DNA of 61,694 bases, from contig URHR01000004.1 of the NCBI GenBank assembly GCA_900547725.1, forward strand, positions 1-61,694, written 5' to 3'. A model generated the notes under the pieces. That model saw only the letters and a list, made by a program, of their open reading frames with translations. It ran no database searches and had not been told where the DNA came from. A program made the position numbers and the translations under genes. Within the stretch, counting starts at the first letter, position 1. Each line of letters starts with the position of its first letter. Shown piece after piece: positions 1-7,941 of the stretch. The DNA is from an uncultured Eubacteriales bacterium (GTDB lineage: Bacteria > Bacillota > Clostridia > Oscillospirales > CAG-272).

Positions 1-2
1 TT

Positions 3-1313
3 ACGGAAAACACGGGGATGGATATGACGCCGATCATGAACGTCTTTAACGAGTGGCACGCCGCCAACACGAGCAAGAAAATCCGCGCGGTCATTGAAGC
101 CAACGCCAAGGAAGGGATTTACCGATGCACCTATGCGCCTTACGGATATATCAAGGGAACGGATGCCAAACGCCTTCCCGTGATTGATCCCGAAGCAGCG
201 GCATATGTACGCAGAATCTTTGAAATGCGGGCATCCGGCATCAGCCCCAACCACATTGCGCAGACGTTCAATGACGAAAGCATCTTACCTCCGGCAGATT
301 ACAAAGAAGCGAAATTCGGAATCCCGAATACGCGCAAATCCCACCATCTCTGGTCTTCCGCGGTTGTCAAGCAGATTGTCACGAATCCGATCTACCTCGG
401 TCATTTGGTGCAACAGAAAACGAAAAAAATATCCTACAAGAATAAGAAGATCGTCAAAAACGATCCGGAGGATATGGTATGGGTTTACGGTACGCACGAA
501 GCGATTGTGACGCAGGAGCTGTGGGACAAATGCCGGGAGATGGAGGCATCGGTCAGCCAGGGGAAGAAGAACAAGACCGGGTATGTCAATCCGCTGTCAG
601 GGCTGGTGTACTGCGCCGATTGCGGGAACAAGATGTATATCAAGTTCAATAATACGCGGCATCAGCGCGGCGGGGATAGAATTTACTATCGGGAGAACTT
701 CAGCTGCGGAGCTTATTCCAAGCTCGGAGAGCGAGCCTGCACGAGCCATTATATTCAGATCAAAATCCTGAGTCAATTGGTATTGGCAGATATTCGCTCC
801 AAGATGAACCTGGTTCTTGCCGATGAGAAGCGCGCAAGAGCGGAATTTCTCAGCCGGAGCGAGCAGCAGAACGCAGCAGAAGCCAACGCTGACCGCAGGA
901 AGCTGACGCAATCCACACGCCGCTTAGCCGAGCTGGACAAGCTGATCGGCTCGGTGTATGAAGACAAGGTGCTCGGCAAAATTCCGGAGGAAGTCTGCAT
1001 CGGTCTGCTGGAGAAATACCAAAGCGAGAAGACCGCTCTTACGGAAACGGTCGCTGCATTGGAACGCAAAGCACAGACCGTCCGAGATGATGCCGCAAAC
1101 GCCGATGAATTCATTCGACGACTGAAAACCTATATGGAAATCCCGGAACTGACCCGTCAGATGTGTTTGGAGTTAATCGAATTCATCACCGTTGACAAAT
1201 GCCCCGGAAAGTACAGCAAGGCACCGAGAGAAATTCACATTTATTATAAACTGATCGATAAAAAATCCTCCGCCGAGCAGAAGCAAATGTGGGAGACAAA
1301 TGAAAACTTGTGA
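3..1313 (+). CDS. Large serine recombinase, C-terminal part (cut by window edge)
   Basis: This is the C-terminal part of a large serine site-specific recombinase, the enzyme that integrates and excises phage-like or conjugative elements. The reading frame is open to the left edge, so the catalytic resolvase domain lies outside the window; the ATG at 18 is internal. Visible in order are the end of the catalytic domain (FNEWHAANTSKKIRA), a recombinase domain with the APYGY motif, a zinc ribbon with CADCG near residue 200 and a second Cys pair about 35 residues later, and a coiled-coil region rich in Glu, Lys and Arg near the C-terminus. The stop lies 9 bp before a tyrosine-integrase stub. Family assignment is firm; the element it belongs to is not visible. 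Confidence 0.9.
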   Translation, partial: TENTGMDMTPIMNVFNEWHAANTSKKIRAVIEANAKEGIYRCTYAPYGYIKGTDAKRLPVIDPEAAAYVRRIFEMRASGISPNHIAQTFNDESILPPADYKEAKFGIPNTRKSHHLWSSAVVKQIVTNPIYLGHLVQQKTKKISYKNKKIVKNDPEDMVWVYGTHEAIVTQELWDKCREMEASVSQGKKNKTGYVNPLSGLVYCADCGNKMYIKFNNTRHQRGGDRIYYRENFSCGAYSKLGERACTSHYIQIKILSQLVLADIRSKMNLVLADEKRARAEFLSRSEQQNAAEANADRRKLTQSTRRLAELDKLIGSVYEDKVLGKIPEEVCIGLLEKYQSEKTALTETVAALERKAQTVRDDAANADEFIRRLKTYMEIPELTRQMCLELIEFITVDKCPGKYSKAPREIHIYYKLIDKKSSAEQKQMWETNENL

Positions 1314-1322
1314 CCTTTTTTG

Positions 1323-1430
1323 ATGTTCACTACTGCAGATATTTATTCTCACCTTGATGTCAACGCCACGGGCGAGGCGGGGATGAAGCTCGGCAAGCTC
1401 CTTGCCGATGATGAAAGCGAGGTGAGCTGA
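1323..1430 (+). pseudogene. 3' remnant of a tyrosine integrase
   Basis: A 35-codon open segment contains TTADIYSHLD, which matches the region around the catalytic tyrosine at the C-terminus of phage and Tn916-type tyrosine integrases, followed by a typical short Gly/Lys/Leu-rich tail. Nothing upstream encodes the rest of an integrase: the frame is closed at once by the stop of the serine recombinase. The stub ends 1 bp before the HTH gene at 1432, as an integrase gene would precede an excisionase-like gene. I infer that the integrase was interrupted, probably by insertion of the serine-recombinase element. Confidence 0.7.
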
Positions 1431-1431
1431 T

Positions 1432-2013
1432 ATGCCGGGGGAGGGCGAAATATCCTTGGAGCAGCTCTATAAAATGCTCCATGTCAGTAAGAGGAAAGCG
1501 GCGTGGATGCTGAACAATGGTATCATCCCGTGTCGGATCAGACCAACAAAAACCCATCGGTATGTCATTCTCTTGGAGGACGTAGAAATTTACTTGCAGA
1601 AGCAAAGAAAGGCAAGGCGAGAGGAGATCCCCGTGGGGATCTCGGGCGCTAAACCCCGGAAGCGGGAGGTGTTGCTGAACCGTCAGCCCGTGGACACCGT
1701 CACCATCGCCGAGTGTTATATCACCCTTGCGGATGAATGCCAGGAGGCGTTCCGAGCGCACGTGGAGAAGCGGCTCCGGTATACAGCCGACGCCCATGAC
1801 ATCGATACCGCGGCGGAGATCATCGGTTACAGCCGAGGTATGGTGCTGTCCCACATTCAACAAAAGCACATCGACGCCGTCCGCATCAGCGGCAAGTATA
1901 TCATATCCAAAGCCGCCATCGTCGACTTTCTCGTCAGCGAAATCGCCTTCGGGATCGTCAACAAATCCGCTTGGCATATGAATACGATCCTGATGTTCTC
2001 AAATAAGGAATAA
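1432..2013 (+). CDS. HTH DNA-binding protein (excisionase-like)
   Basis: A 193-residue protein with an N-terminal MerR/excisionase-type helix-turn-helix (residues 5-60, SLEQLYKMLHVSKRKAAWML then a basic wing with RPTKTHRYVI). A second similar module lies near residues 120-175 (DTAAEIIGYSRGMVLSHIQ, then VRISGKYIISKAAIVDFL). Two tandem excisionase-like domains are unusual for a simple Xis protein, so it may regulate the element as well as direct recombination. The ATG follows an integrase stub by 1 bp and a GAGGTGAGC ribosome site overlaps the stub's end. A strong terminator follows. Function is inferred from fold and context. Confidence 0.65.
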   Translation: MPGEGEISLEQLYKMLHVSKRKAAWMLNNGIIPCRIRPTKTHRYVILLEDVEIYLQKQRKARREEIPVGISGAKPRKREVLLNRQPVDTVTIAECYITLADECQEAFRAHVEKRLRYTADAHDIDTAAEIIGYSRGMVLSHIQQKHIDAVRISGKYIISKAAIVDFLVSEIAFGIVNKSAWHMNTILMFSNKE

Positions 2014-2020
2014 GAAAAGG

Positions 2021-2055
2021 CACAGCCCTGCCATGAAGGTGGGGCTGTGTTTTTA
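2021..2055 (+). terminator. Intrinsic terminator after the HTH gene
   Basis: CACAGCCC pairs with GGGCTGTG around a short inner stem, followed directly by a run of five T. It closes the recombinase/HTH transcription unit and separates it from the convergent AT-rich gene pair. Confidence 0.8.
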
Positions 2056-2058
2056 GAA

Positions 2059-2253
2059 TCATCTGTTAAAAACAATTGAATCATCACACATAACAGATTC
2101 AGTAGCAAGCTTATTGCCTCTTTTATTAACAACGCCTATCTGGATTAAAGAATCAAACATGTTTTTTGCTTCAATCAATTTATCGATGGCATCACTGTCT
2201 GTAATTTTATAATTGTCAATAGCGGAAAGTAAATCTTTTTCTATTTGTTTCAT
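2059..2253 (-). CDS. Small hypothetical protein paired with SDH-type protease
   Basis: A 64-residue acidic and amphipathic protein with no family I recognise. It starts within the last codons of the upstream protease gene (ATGA overlap at 2250-2253), so the two are translationally coupled. The predicted protein is mostly helical (MKQIEKDLLSAIDNYKIT, then LIEAKNMFDSLIQIG), with no membrane segment or signal peptide. Base composition is much more AT-rich than the chromosome beyond 3.6 kb, as in its partner, pointing to horizontal transfer. It may be an accessory or inhibitor of the protease; that is speculation from the coupling alone. Confidence 0.6.
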   Translation of the reverse strand: MKQIEKDLLSAIDNYKITDSDAIDKLIEAKNMFDSLIQIGVVNKRGNKLATESVMCDDSIVFNR

Positions 2254-3110
2254 ACGAACAACCTCGTTTGAATGAAATGTTGGATATTATATTTATTTAT
2301 GTAATCCAACATAATATCATGATAAACCATAACACTATCGTATAAGTTAGGAATACTTTCTATTTGATCTATTTTCAAGCCAATGCTTTGTAATTCATCA
2401 CGATTTATTGGTCTTCCATGAGATTTCCACTTTTTGTTATCGCTTAAATCAGTAGCAATTGCTTTAGCGCGGTCTTTCTTTTGATCAAGAGTTACAGTTG
2501 TTCCGTCAGCGTGAACAGTCCAATCTTTAAATTTATAAATTGAGAGCCAATCAACCAAGAGGTCAATTGCCAAATCGCGAGCTTGCTCATATGCTCTCAA
2601 TTCTGCCAAATCAAAATCCTTTAAAATCAAAAATTCCGCTTGAGTTAAAGTGTTGTTTTGTGCCTTCGCAATCAAATCATTAATTTTATCCAAGTAACCC
2701 AATGCGGCAACAAATTTTCCATCACTATTTTTGACCTGCGGATCAATTGGTCCAAGAACGCTATAGTAACTCATCAAAATAGAGTCACCACTACAACACA
2801 TAATCGTTCCTGCACTATAAGCATAGTCGGGAATGATATAGTGTATCTCGGAATAGTAATTACGAAAAATATTCACGATTCGTTTTACAGGATTGATGCT
2901 TCCTCCGCCAGTTGTCAAAACAACGTACAATTTTTCTTTTTTGTTTGGATCTTTGGCTAAATCTTCAATGATTTTCCGAACGGTTCTTTCGCCGCCGTCA
3001 ATCAAACCACCATAATAGACAAAAACATCTGCATCCAGAATTTTTTCCAAGTTATCATGTGCCTGTTTAATCAAATCCTTGTTGGAATTATCAATCGGGG
3101 AAATAATCAT
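2250..3110 (-). CDS. SDH-family serine protease (ClpP/SppA fold)
   Basis: A 286-residue protein that resembles the serine dehydrogenase proteinase (SDH) family, cytosolic or membrane-associated ClpP-fold serine hydrolases. Supporting motifs are the oxyanion loop LTTGGGSINP near residue 68, the nucleophile region YAYSAGTIMCCSGDSILMS near residues 96-116 (Ser of YSAGT), GPIDPQ near residue 122, and a late SHGRPINRDEL motif near residue 232 typical of the family's C-terminal active-site part. No signal peptide is visible. The gene is AT-rich and lies in a mobile-element edge next to a tRNA. Substrate and role are unknown; a defence or cargo role is possible but unproven. Confidence 0.75.
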   Translation of the reverse strand: MIISPIDNSNKDLIKQAHDNLEKILDADVFVYYGGLIDGGERTVRKIIEDLAKDPNKKEKLYVVLTTGGGSINPVKRIVNIFRNYYSEIHYIIPDYAYSAGTIMCCSGDSILMSYYSVLGPIDPQVKNSDGKFVAALGYLDKINDLIAKAQNNTLTQAEFLILKDFDLAELRAYEQARDLAIDLLVDWLSIYKFKDWTVHADGTTVTLDQKKDRAKAIATDLSDNKKWKSHGRPINRDELQSIGLKIDQIESIPNLYDSVMVYHDIMLDYINKYNIQHFIQTRLFV

Positions 3111-3189
3111 TGTCGATCTCCTTTATTAGTATATTCAAAAGCCGCAAGAAAACTCCTTGCGGCTAATTATGCGGTTATTAGCCGCTAAA

Positions 3190-3278
3190 TGGCGGAGAGG
3201 AAGGGATTCGAACCCTTGTGGGGTTGCCCCCAAACGGTTTTCAAGACCGCCTCGTTATGACCGCTTCGATACCTCTCC
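3190..3278 (-). tRNA. tRNA-Ser(UGA), CCA encoded
   Basis: On the minus strand the acceptor stem GGAGAGG (3278-3272) pairs with CCTCTCC (3200-3194), followed by discriminator G and an encoded CCA (3192-3190). The anticodon loop reads CTTGAAA, giving anticodon TGA for UCA codons. A long variable arm (GGGG/CCCC) and the T arm GGTTCGAATCC complete a type II serine tRNA. It is the only intact tRNA I found in the window. A duplicated 5' half lies about 150 bp upstream on its own strand. Confidence 0.95.
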
Positions 3279-3429
3279 ATATATGAAACTGTCTTTCGAC
3301 AGAAATCATCAGATATTCAATTGTTTTAGAAATTCTTTTAGAAATGCGCTTTTGTGCTGCTGTCAGAGTGCCGAAAAAGTCAGGTGTTGCAAGGCTTTTC
3401 AAGGTTTTTGCGACCGCTGTGCTCGCAAA

Positions 3430-3470
3430 TTTTCAAGACCGCCTCGTTATGACCGCTTCGATATCCCTCC
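3430..3470 (-). repeat. Duplicated 5' half of the tRNA-Ser gene (att-like)
   Basis: Positions 3430-3463 match 3238-3271 of the intact tRNA-Ser base for base over 34 bp, and the next bases remain tRNA-like (GGAGGGA in place of GGAGAGG). Identity stops abruptly just past the anticodon loop, the usual crossover site for tyrosine integrases that use tRNA genes. The 159-bp stretch 3279-3437 between the copies holds no gene. I read it as a relic attachment site left by an integration event. Confidence 0.75.
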
Positions 3471-3485
3471 GTATCTGCCCTTAAT

Positions 3486-3514
3486 ATTGTATCATAAATT
3501 ATTTTTTTTGTCAA
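3486..3514 (-). promoter_or_regulatory. Promoter reading toward tRNA-Ser
   Basis: Minus strand TTGACA (3514-3509), 17-bp spacer, TACAAT (3491-3486). The predicted start lies just upstream of the duplicated tRNA half, at the normal distance for a tRNA promoter. This suggests the half copy sits at the ancestral tRNA position and the intact tRNA is now read from about 200 bp away. Confidence 0.75.
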
Positions 3515-3605
3515 CCCCTTTTTGCTATTTCCTGCTCCTCCCTTTTTTCTTCCCGATTTCCGTTTTTTTCGGTTTACAAAGGATTTACACACGCAAAATC
3601 TCGGT

Positions 3606-3836
3606 ATGGTATCAGACAAAAAAGAGCGTATCGGAAAGGAACTGTTCGCATCGGCGGCAGCCCTCTGCGTGGGGGCAGTGCTTGCAATTTTTGTGTTCCT
3701 GATTGTGCGGAGCATTCCCGCCTTCGGAAAGATCGGGGTCGGAAATCTGCTGTTCGGTCGGAACTGGTCATCCGACCGTTTGGACACCTACGGCGCGTCG
3801 CTTGCGGTGGCGCTGTATCAGCTCTCGGGCGAATGA
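3606..3836 (+). pseudogene. pstC: Collapsed phosphate-transport permease remnant (pstC-like)
   Basis: Seventy-six codons resemble the N-terminus of PstC, the phosphate ABC transporter permease: a basic start (VSDKKERIGKELF), one transmembrane segment and IPAFGKIGVGNLLFGRNW. The next stretch, GASLAVALYQLSGE, looks more like the C-terminal part of PstA than PstC, then a stop follows. That pattern fits a large internal deletion that fused the two permease genes. A full PstC is about 300 residues with six membrane segments, so this cannot work as a permease. It lies upstream of a PhoB/PhoR-type pair, the usual neighbour of pst genes. The PstA part of the reading is tentative. Confidence 0.55.
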
Positions 3837-3981
3837 ATCTCGCGGCGCGGAAATGTGCGGCGGGACTTGCGAGAAAGCAAAGAGGGGAAACCTATGGTTG
3901 AAGCAATGCGGTTTGCACGGAAAAAGGAAGCGGTTCGGGATGCGGCGGATACCGTGGTCGGACATTCGGTTGAAAAAACTC

Positions 3982-4010
3982 TTGCAAAATGTTCCGGAGT
4001 ATGCTATAAT
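3982..4010 (+). promoter_or_regulatory. Promoter of the phoB/phoR-like operon
   Basis: TTGCAA (3982-3987), 17-bp spacer, TATAAT (4005-4010) with an extended TG at -15. It lies about 35 bp before the ATG at 4044 and inside any longer upstream reading of the regulator, which supports the short start. Confidence 0.75.
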
Positions 4011-4043
4011 AACGATAGAATCATGCAAGCGGGGAGAGACGGA

Positions 4044-4718
4044 ATGAATAAAAAGATGATTTACGCGGTTGAGGATGACGAAGGAATCGGCGAGGTCTAT
4101 CGCGGTGCGTTTGAGGATGACTACGATATCAGGCTGTTTGAGGACGGCCCCTCTTTTCTGGAGGCGTTCCGTGCGGGAAAACCCGACATTGTGATCCTTG
4201 ACATCATGCTTCCCGACATGGACGGTTATACGGTTCTCTCGGAAATCCGAAAGCTGGACGAACGGATTCCCGTTATCATCGTCAGCGCGAAATCCGACGA
4301 AATCAGCTTTGTCAAGGGACTGAACAAGGGGGCGGACGACTACATTGCCAAACCGTTCTCCATTCTGGAACTGATGGCACGGGTCAAGACCAACCTGCGG
4401 CGCGCCAACCTGTATGTTTCCGCTTCGGGCGGATTTACCGTTGATCGCAACACTTACCGCGCGTTTTATAACGGAAAGGATCTCGGGCTGACGCTCAAGG
4501 AATACAAACTGCTCGCGCTCCTGCTCGGGCAGACGGGCGTAACCGTGGAGCGGGAAACGCTGTTCCGCTCGGTCTGGGGGGAGGATTATGTCGGGGAGAC
4601 CCGCACGCTGGATATGCATATTGCGACCCTGCGGGAGAAGATCAAGGAAGCGGGCGGTTATGATGCCATCGTGACGGTGCGGGGCATTGGCTACCGCTTT
4701 GAAACGAAAGCGGAATGA
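4044..4718 (+). CDS. phoB: OmpR/PhoB-family response regulator
   Basis: A two-component response regulator of 225 residues. The receiver domain (residues 1-115) has the acidic pair DD near residue 9, the phosphoacceptor Asp in VILDIMLPDMDGY, the conserved S/T in IVSAKS and Lys in AKPFS. A winged-helix DNA-binding domain follows (about 130-225) with RTLDMHIATLREKI and the wing TVRGIGYRF. The start at 4044 is chosen because it follows GGGGAGA and lies after the promoter; a longer frame from 3855 runs through the promoter. Its stop overlaps the kinase start. The PhoB name rests on the adjacent pst remnant; another signal is possible. Confidence 0.85.
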   Translation: MNKKMIYAVEDDEGIGEVYRGAFEDDYDIRLFEDGPSFLEAFRAGKPDIVILDIMLPDMDGYTVLSEIRKLDERIPVIIVSAKSDEISFVKGLNKGADDYIAKPFSILELMARVKTNLRRANLYVSASGGFTVDRNTYRAFYNGKDLGLTLKEYKLLALLLGQTGVTVERETLFRSVWGEDYVGETRTLDMHIATLREKIKEAGGYDAIVTVRGIGYRFETKAE

Positions 4719-6406
4719 GAAAACGTATTTTTATCCGGATTCTGCTCCTGTCGCTGTTCTGTGTGTTCACGGTATTCGGCGCAGGCGCGGTTGCGGTGCG
4801 GAAAAGCAGTGCGGACGCGGCGCGGGAACGTCTGCGGGCGGAGGTCGGCTTGCTGGAAACGCTGTTGCGAACCGATGACTCCATTGAGGCGATCAAAACC
4901 TACGAACCGAACGAAGCTTTGCGCATAACGGTATTTTACGGGGACGGAACGGTGCTTTGCGACAGCGGTTTCGCAGACGAGGGGGAACGGTTCGATACTT
5001 GTGCCGAGATCACTGCGGCACTGGCAAGCAAACCGACGGTCACGGAGCGGTATTCGCAAGCCGCGGGAGCGGAGATGCTTTGCTATGCGGAAGTGACGGA
5101 AACGGCGGACGGCGAACGCGTGGTGCTTCGAGTCATGACGCCGAATCGGGAGCGCACCGCATTTTTTCGCGCGGCAGTTCCGTTTCTGATCGTCTCGGTG
5201 TTGGCGTCGCTTGCCCTGTCGGCGGTCTTTGCGGGCAGAATGTCAAAAGGCTTCTCCGAACGCATCGAGGGCGTTGCGGAAAGTCTGCGGGCTTTGGAGA
5301 ACGGCGAATACAAGCCGATCGTCTCCGACCGTCGCGAACCGGAATACGACGCGGTGGTCTGGGAAATCAACGAGCTGAACAAAAAGACCTACGCCATGAT
5401 GGAGGCGCAGGTTGCCGAGCGAGAGAAACTGGCAACGGTGTTGGATATCGTTGCGCAGGGCATTATCGCACTGGATTCGGCTTTTCGCGTTGTGTTTGCA
5501 AACCGCAGTGCACTGAAGCTGTTCGGCGGGGATGAAAAAAAGAACGTTGGCGTGGGGCTGTTCGGTTTGGTTCATGACGACGCGCTCTGCCGTCGGATCA
5601 ACGAGTATGCGGGCGGCGGAAGCTTTGAATACCGTTATGGTGAACGCCAGTTGGTGGTCACCCTGCGCGCCATTACCGACCACGCACTGGCGCGGGAGAT
5701 TGCGCAGATCGTGATTGTAACCGACGTGACCGACGCGCGGGACATTGCAAAGGAAAAGAGCGACTTTTTTGCCAATGCCTCTCACGAGCTGAAAACGCCG
5801 ATTACCGTCACACTGGGACTTTCCGAACTGATTCTGGCAAAAGACGGCGTGGACGATGGCGTTCGCGCACAGGTGGAGCGGATTCACAAAGAAGCTTCGC
5901 GGATGTCCGAACTGATAACCGATATGCTCCGCCTCTCGCGCTTAGAACAGCACGGCGAGGTGAAGCGCGAACCGGTCAATCTGCGCGCGATTGCGGATGA
6001 GGTCATTGCGGAACTGAACCCGCGCATTGCCGAAAAGGGGCTGAACGTGACCGTCTCGGGGGAAGGGACGGTTCAGGCAGCGCCCGAACGGATTTATGAA
6101 CTGTTGACCAACCTTTGCTCCAATGCGGTAAACTACAATGTGGACGGCGGGCGACTGGAGGTTGCAATCGGGGAGCAGGGCGAACACACGGTGTTGACGG
6201 TTCGCGATACGGGAATCGGGATTCCGAAGGAACATATTTCCCGCGTTTGCGAACGGTTCTACCGCGTGGATAAGTCGCGCTCCAAGAAAACGGGCGGAAC
6301 GGGTCTTGGACTTGCCATTGTCAAGCATATCTGCGTTCTCTACGGCGCGGAGCTGAAGATCGAAAGTACCGTCGGACAAGGAACGGTTGTGACGGTGACG
6401 TTCTGA
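4715..6406 (+). CDS. phoR: PhoR-like sensor histidine kinase
   Basis: A 563-residue membrane histidine kinase. An N-terminal membrane helix (7-28) and a second near 150-170 enclose an extracytoplasmic sensor domain. A HAMP-like stretch follows, then a PAS-like domain (240-340), the H-box FFANASHELKTPI near residue 352, the N-box LCSNAVNYN, G1 DTGIGIP and G2 GTGLGLAIV. All catalytic boxes are intact. It overlaps the regulator gene by 4 bp (ATGA), so the two are co-translated. The PAS plus HisKA layout matches PhoR-type kinases that sense phosphate status through the Pst/PhoU system; with pst collapsed here the input may have changed. Confidence 0.88.
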   Translation: MRKRIFIRILLLSLFCVFTVFGAGAVAVRKSSADAARERLRAEVGLLETLLRTDDSIEAIKTYEPNEALRITVFYGDGTVLCDSGFADEGERFDTCAEITAALASKPTVTERYSQAAGAEMLCYAEVTETADGERVVLRVMTPNRERTAFFRAAVPFLIVSVLASLALSAVFAGRMSKGFSERIEGVAESLRALENGEYKPIVSDRREPEYDAVVWEINELNKKTYAMMEAQVAEREKLATVLDIVAQGIIALDSAFRVVFANRSALKLFGGDEKKNVGVGLFGLVHDDALCRRINEYAGGGSFEYRYGERQLVVTLRAITDHALAREIAQIVIVTDVTDARDIAKEKSDFFANASHELKTPITVTLGLSELILAKDGVDDGVRAQVERIHKEASRMSELITDMLRLSRLEQHGEVKREPVNLRAIADEVIAELNPRIAEKGLNVTVSGEGTVQAAPERIYELLTNLCSNAVNYNVDGGRLEVAIGEQGEHTVLTVRDTGIGIPKEHISRVCERFYRVDKSRSKKTGGTGLGLAIVKHICVLYGAELKIESTVGQGTVVTVTF

Positions 6407-6414
6407 AGATAGGA

Positions 6415-6443
6415 AAGCCCCCGGCTTGCACCGGGGGCTTTTC
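6415..6443. terminator. Terminator between convergent genes
   Basis: AAGCCCCCGG (6415-6424) pairs with CCGGGGGCTT (6431-6440) around a 6-base loop, with T residues on the plus side. It ends the two-component operon and may also serve the converging ylbJ-like gene. Confidence 0.85.
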
Positions 6444-6450
6444 TGTCAGG

Positions 6451-7569
6451 TTATCGGGCGCTGTGGCGCGCTTTTTTTGTATTCCGTATGAAGAGCAAGG
6501 GCAACAAAAGCAGGAAGAGAACCGTTATCACGGGTGCGGCAGGGAAGAGGGCGAAGGCTTCGGCAGACTGCGCGGGCGGGGTGGCAAGCGACGGAAAACC
6601 GTGCAGAACAAGCAGAAAGCCCGCAGCGGTCAACGCGCCGTGCAACAGCTTGCAGAGAAAGTAGCGCCGCATCCGAAAGCCGCGCCCGTCGCAGACCGAC
6701 AGCACCTGACAGTGCACCGAAAAACCCGACCAACCCACCGCAAATGCGGTCAGCGCGGCGGAAAGATACGGCGTCCCGAGTGCGGACGCCACCGAAACGC
6801 CGCCCGACAGCTCGAACACGCAGAAAACGGCGGCGCGGACGGCTTCGGAAAGCCGCAGGCGGTCGGCAAGAACGGTCAGTGTCCCGCAGAATGCCGAAAA
6901 AAAGACCACATAGGCGCAAACGGTCAGCATTCCCGTCAGCGCGGATCGGATGGCGTCGGTAAAGAATTGCGCGCCGCTCTTCTGCGGGACGGCAAAGGCG
7001 GACTTGGCGGGGCTTGCGGTGGAGTCATCCTTTTTCGGCATCCGACCGAGCAGAATGCCGATGAGAAGCGCGGAGAGCAGCGTGACCGTGAGCAGGGCAG
7101 AGCCGTAGCACCGGTTTCCGTGAAGCGAAACGCCGACCGCATTCAACAGGAATGCCGAGGACGGATTGGTGGAAGCGCAGATGACGCGTTCCGCTTCGTC
7201 GCGGGTCAGCCTTCCCGCATCATAGGCGCTGACCGCCGCCCGTGCGCCCACCGGAAAGCCGCAGAACATTCCGAGCAGGATGGCGCAGCAACCGTCTGGC
7301 GGCAGGCGGAACAGCCCCGCAAGCAGACCCGAGACCGGGCGGAGCAAAAGCCGACCGATGCCGCCCGAGACAATCAGCTCCGACAGAACCAGAAACGGAA
7401 AGAGCGACGGAATTACGGTTACCGCGCAAAGGCGCAGACCCGAGGTGATGTATTCGATGGCAACGTCGGGATTGCGCAGAATCAGAAAGAGGCAGAACAG
7501 GGCGAAAAAGCCGAAGCAAAGCTGCCCCGGAGTGCGCTCCCGCAATGCTCCCGTATGCGAATCTGTCAT
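6451..7569 (-). CDS. ylbJ: YlbJ-family sporulation integral membrane protein
   Basis: A 372-residue, very hydrophobic protein of the YlbJ family, which shares the nucleoside-transporter/FeoB gate domain and is needed for normal spore cortex in Bacillus. Features seen: about eight membrane segments, the motif VIPSLFPFLVLSELI near residue 53, and GMFCGFPVGARAAVSAYDAG near residue 100, typical of the family. A hydrophilic Lys/Ser/Ala-rich loop lies in the middle. Transported substrate is unknown. It stands alone on the minus strand, divergent from yqfC, another sporulation gene, so both may be read in the mother cell. Confidence 0.85.
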   Translation of the reverse strand: MTDSHTGALRERTPGQLCFGFFALFCLFLILRNPDVAIEYITSGLRLCAVTVIPSLFPFLVLSELIVSGGIGRLLLRPVSGLLAGLFRLPPDGCCAILLGMFCGFPVGARAAVSAYDAGRLTRDEAERVICASTNPSSAFLLNAVGVSLHGNRCYGSALLTVTLLSALLIGILLGRMPKKDDSTASPAKSAFAVPQKSGAQFFTDAIRSALTGMLTVCAYVVFFSAFCGTLTVLADRLRLSEAVRAAVFCVFELSGGVSVASALGTPYLSAALTAFAVGWSGFSVHCQVLSVCDGRGFRMRRYFLCKLLHGALTAAGFLLVLHGFPSLATPPAQSAEAFALFPAAPVITVLFLLLLPLLFIRNTKKARHSAR

Positions 7570-7662
7570 GGTAACGTCCTCCCACGCATAAGATAGAATG
7601 CTAAAGTTACACTGCTAAACAGTATGTGACGGCTTGGAATTTTATGCGGCGGGAGGTTCGGA

Positions 7663-7941
7663 ATGGCGAAAGAAAAGAAGAAGGCGCGGGTCACGGGAGA
7701 GCTGCGGAGCGTGTTCCCGTATCATGAAAGCGTGACGGTCTGGGGGCGGGAGCGCGTGACGGCGCAGGGGTGTCGCAGGATTCTGACCTACACGGCAACC
7801 TGCATCCGCCTGAAGCGGCGGCACGCGGTGTTGGCGGTCAGGGGCAGGGATCTTGTCTGCGTTTCCTTCTCCTGCGGTTGCGCGACTCTGACGGGGACGA
7901 TTCTGTCGGTCAGCTTTGAGGACGAGGAGGTGCGCGAATGA
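7663..7941 (+). CDS. yqfC: Sporulation protein YqfC
   Basis: A 92-residue basic protein of the YabP/YqfC family. The order yqfC-yqfD-phoH-ybeY-era is a classic Firmicutes block and supports the call. The sequence is a set of short beta strands (RILTYTATCIRLKRR, then VLAVRGRDLVCVSFSCG) and has no membrane segment. GGGAGG precedes the ATG. It overlaps yqfD by 4 bp. The family is known from mother-cell (sigma-E) expression in Bacillus; the precise biochemical role is not established. Confidence 0.85.
   Translation: MAKEKKKARVTGELRSVFPYHESVTVWGRERVTAQGCRRILTYTATCIRLKRRHAVLAVRGRDLVCVSFSCGCATLTGTILSVSFEDEEVRE

Noticed and set aside
3157..3702. 181-residue plus-strand ORF over the tRNA
   Set aside because: It reads through the tRNA-Ser gene and its duplicated half on the opposite strand.
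3855..4043. N-terminal extension of the response regulator
   Set aside because: It runs through a good promoter (3982-4010) and is not part of the receiver domain; the ATG at 4044 has a ribosome site.
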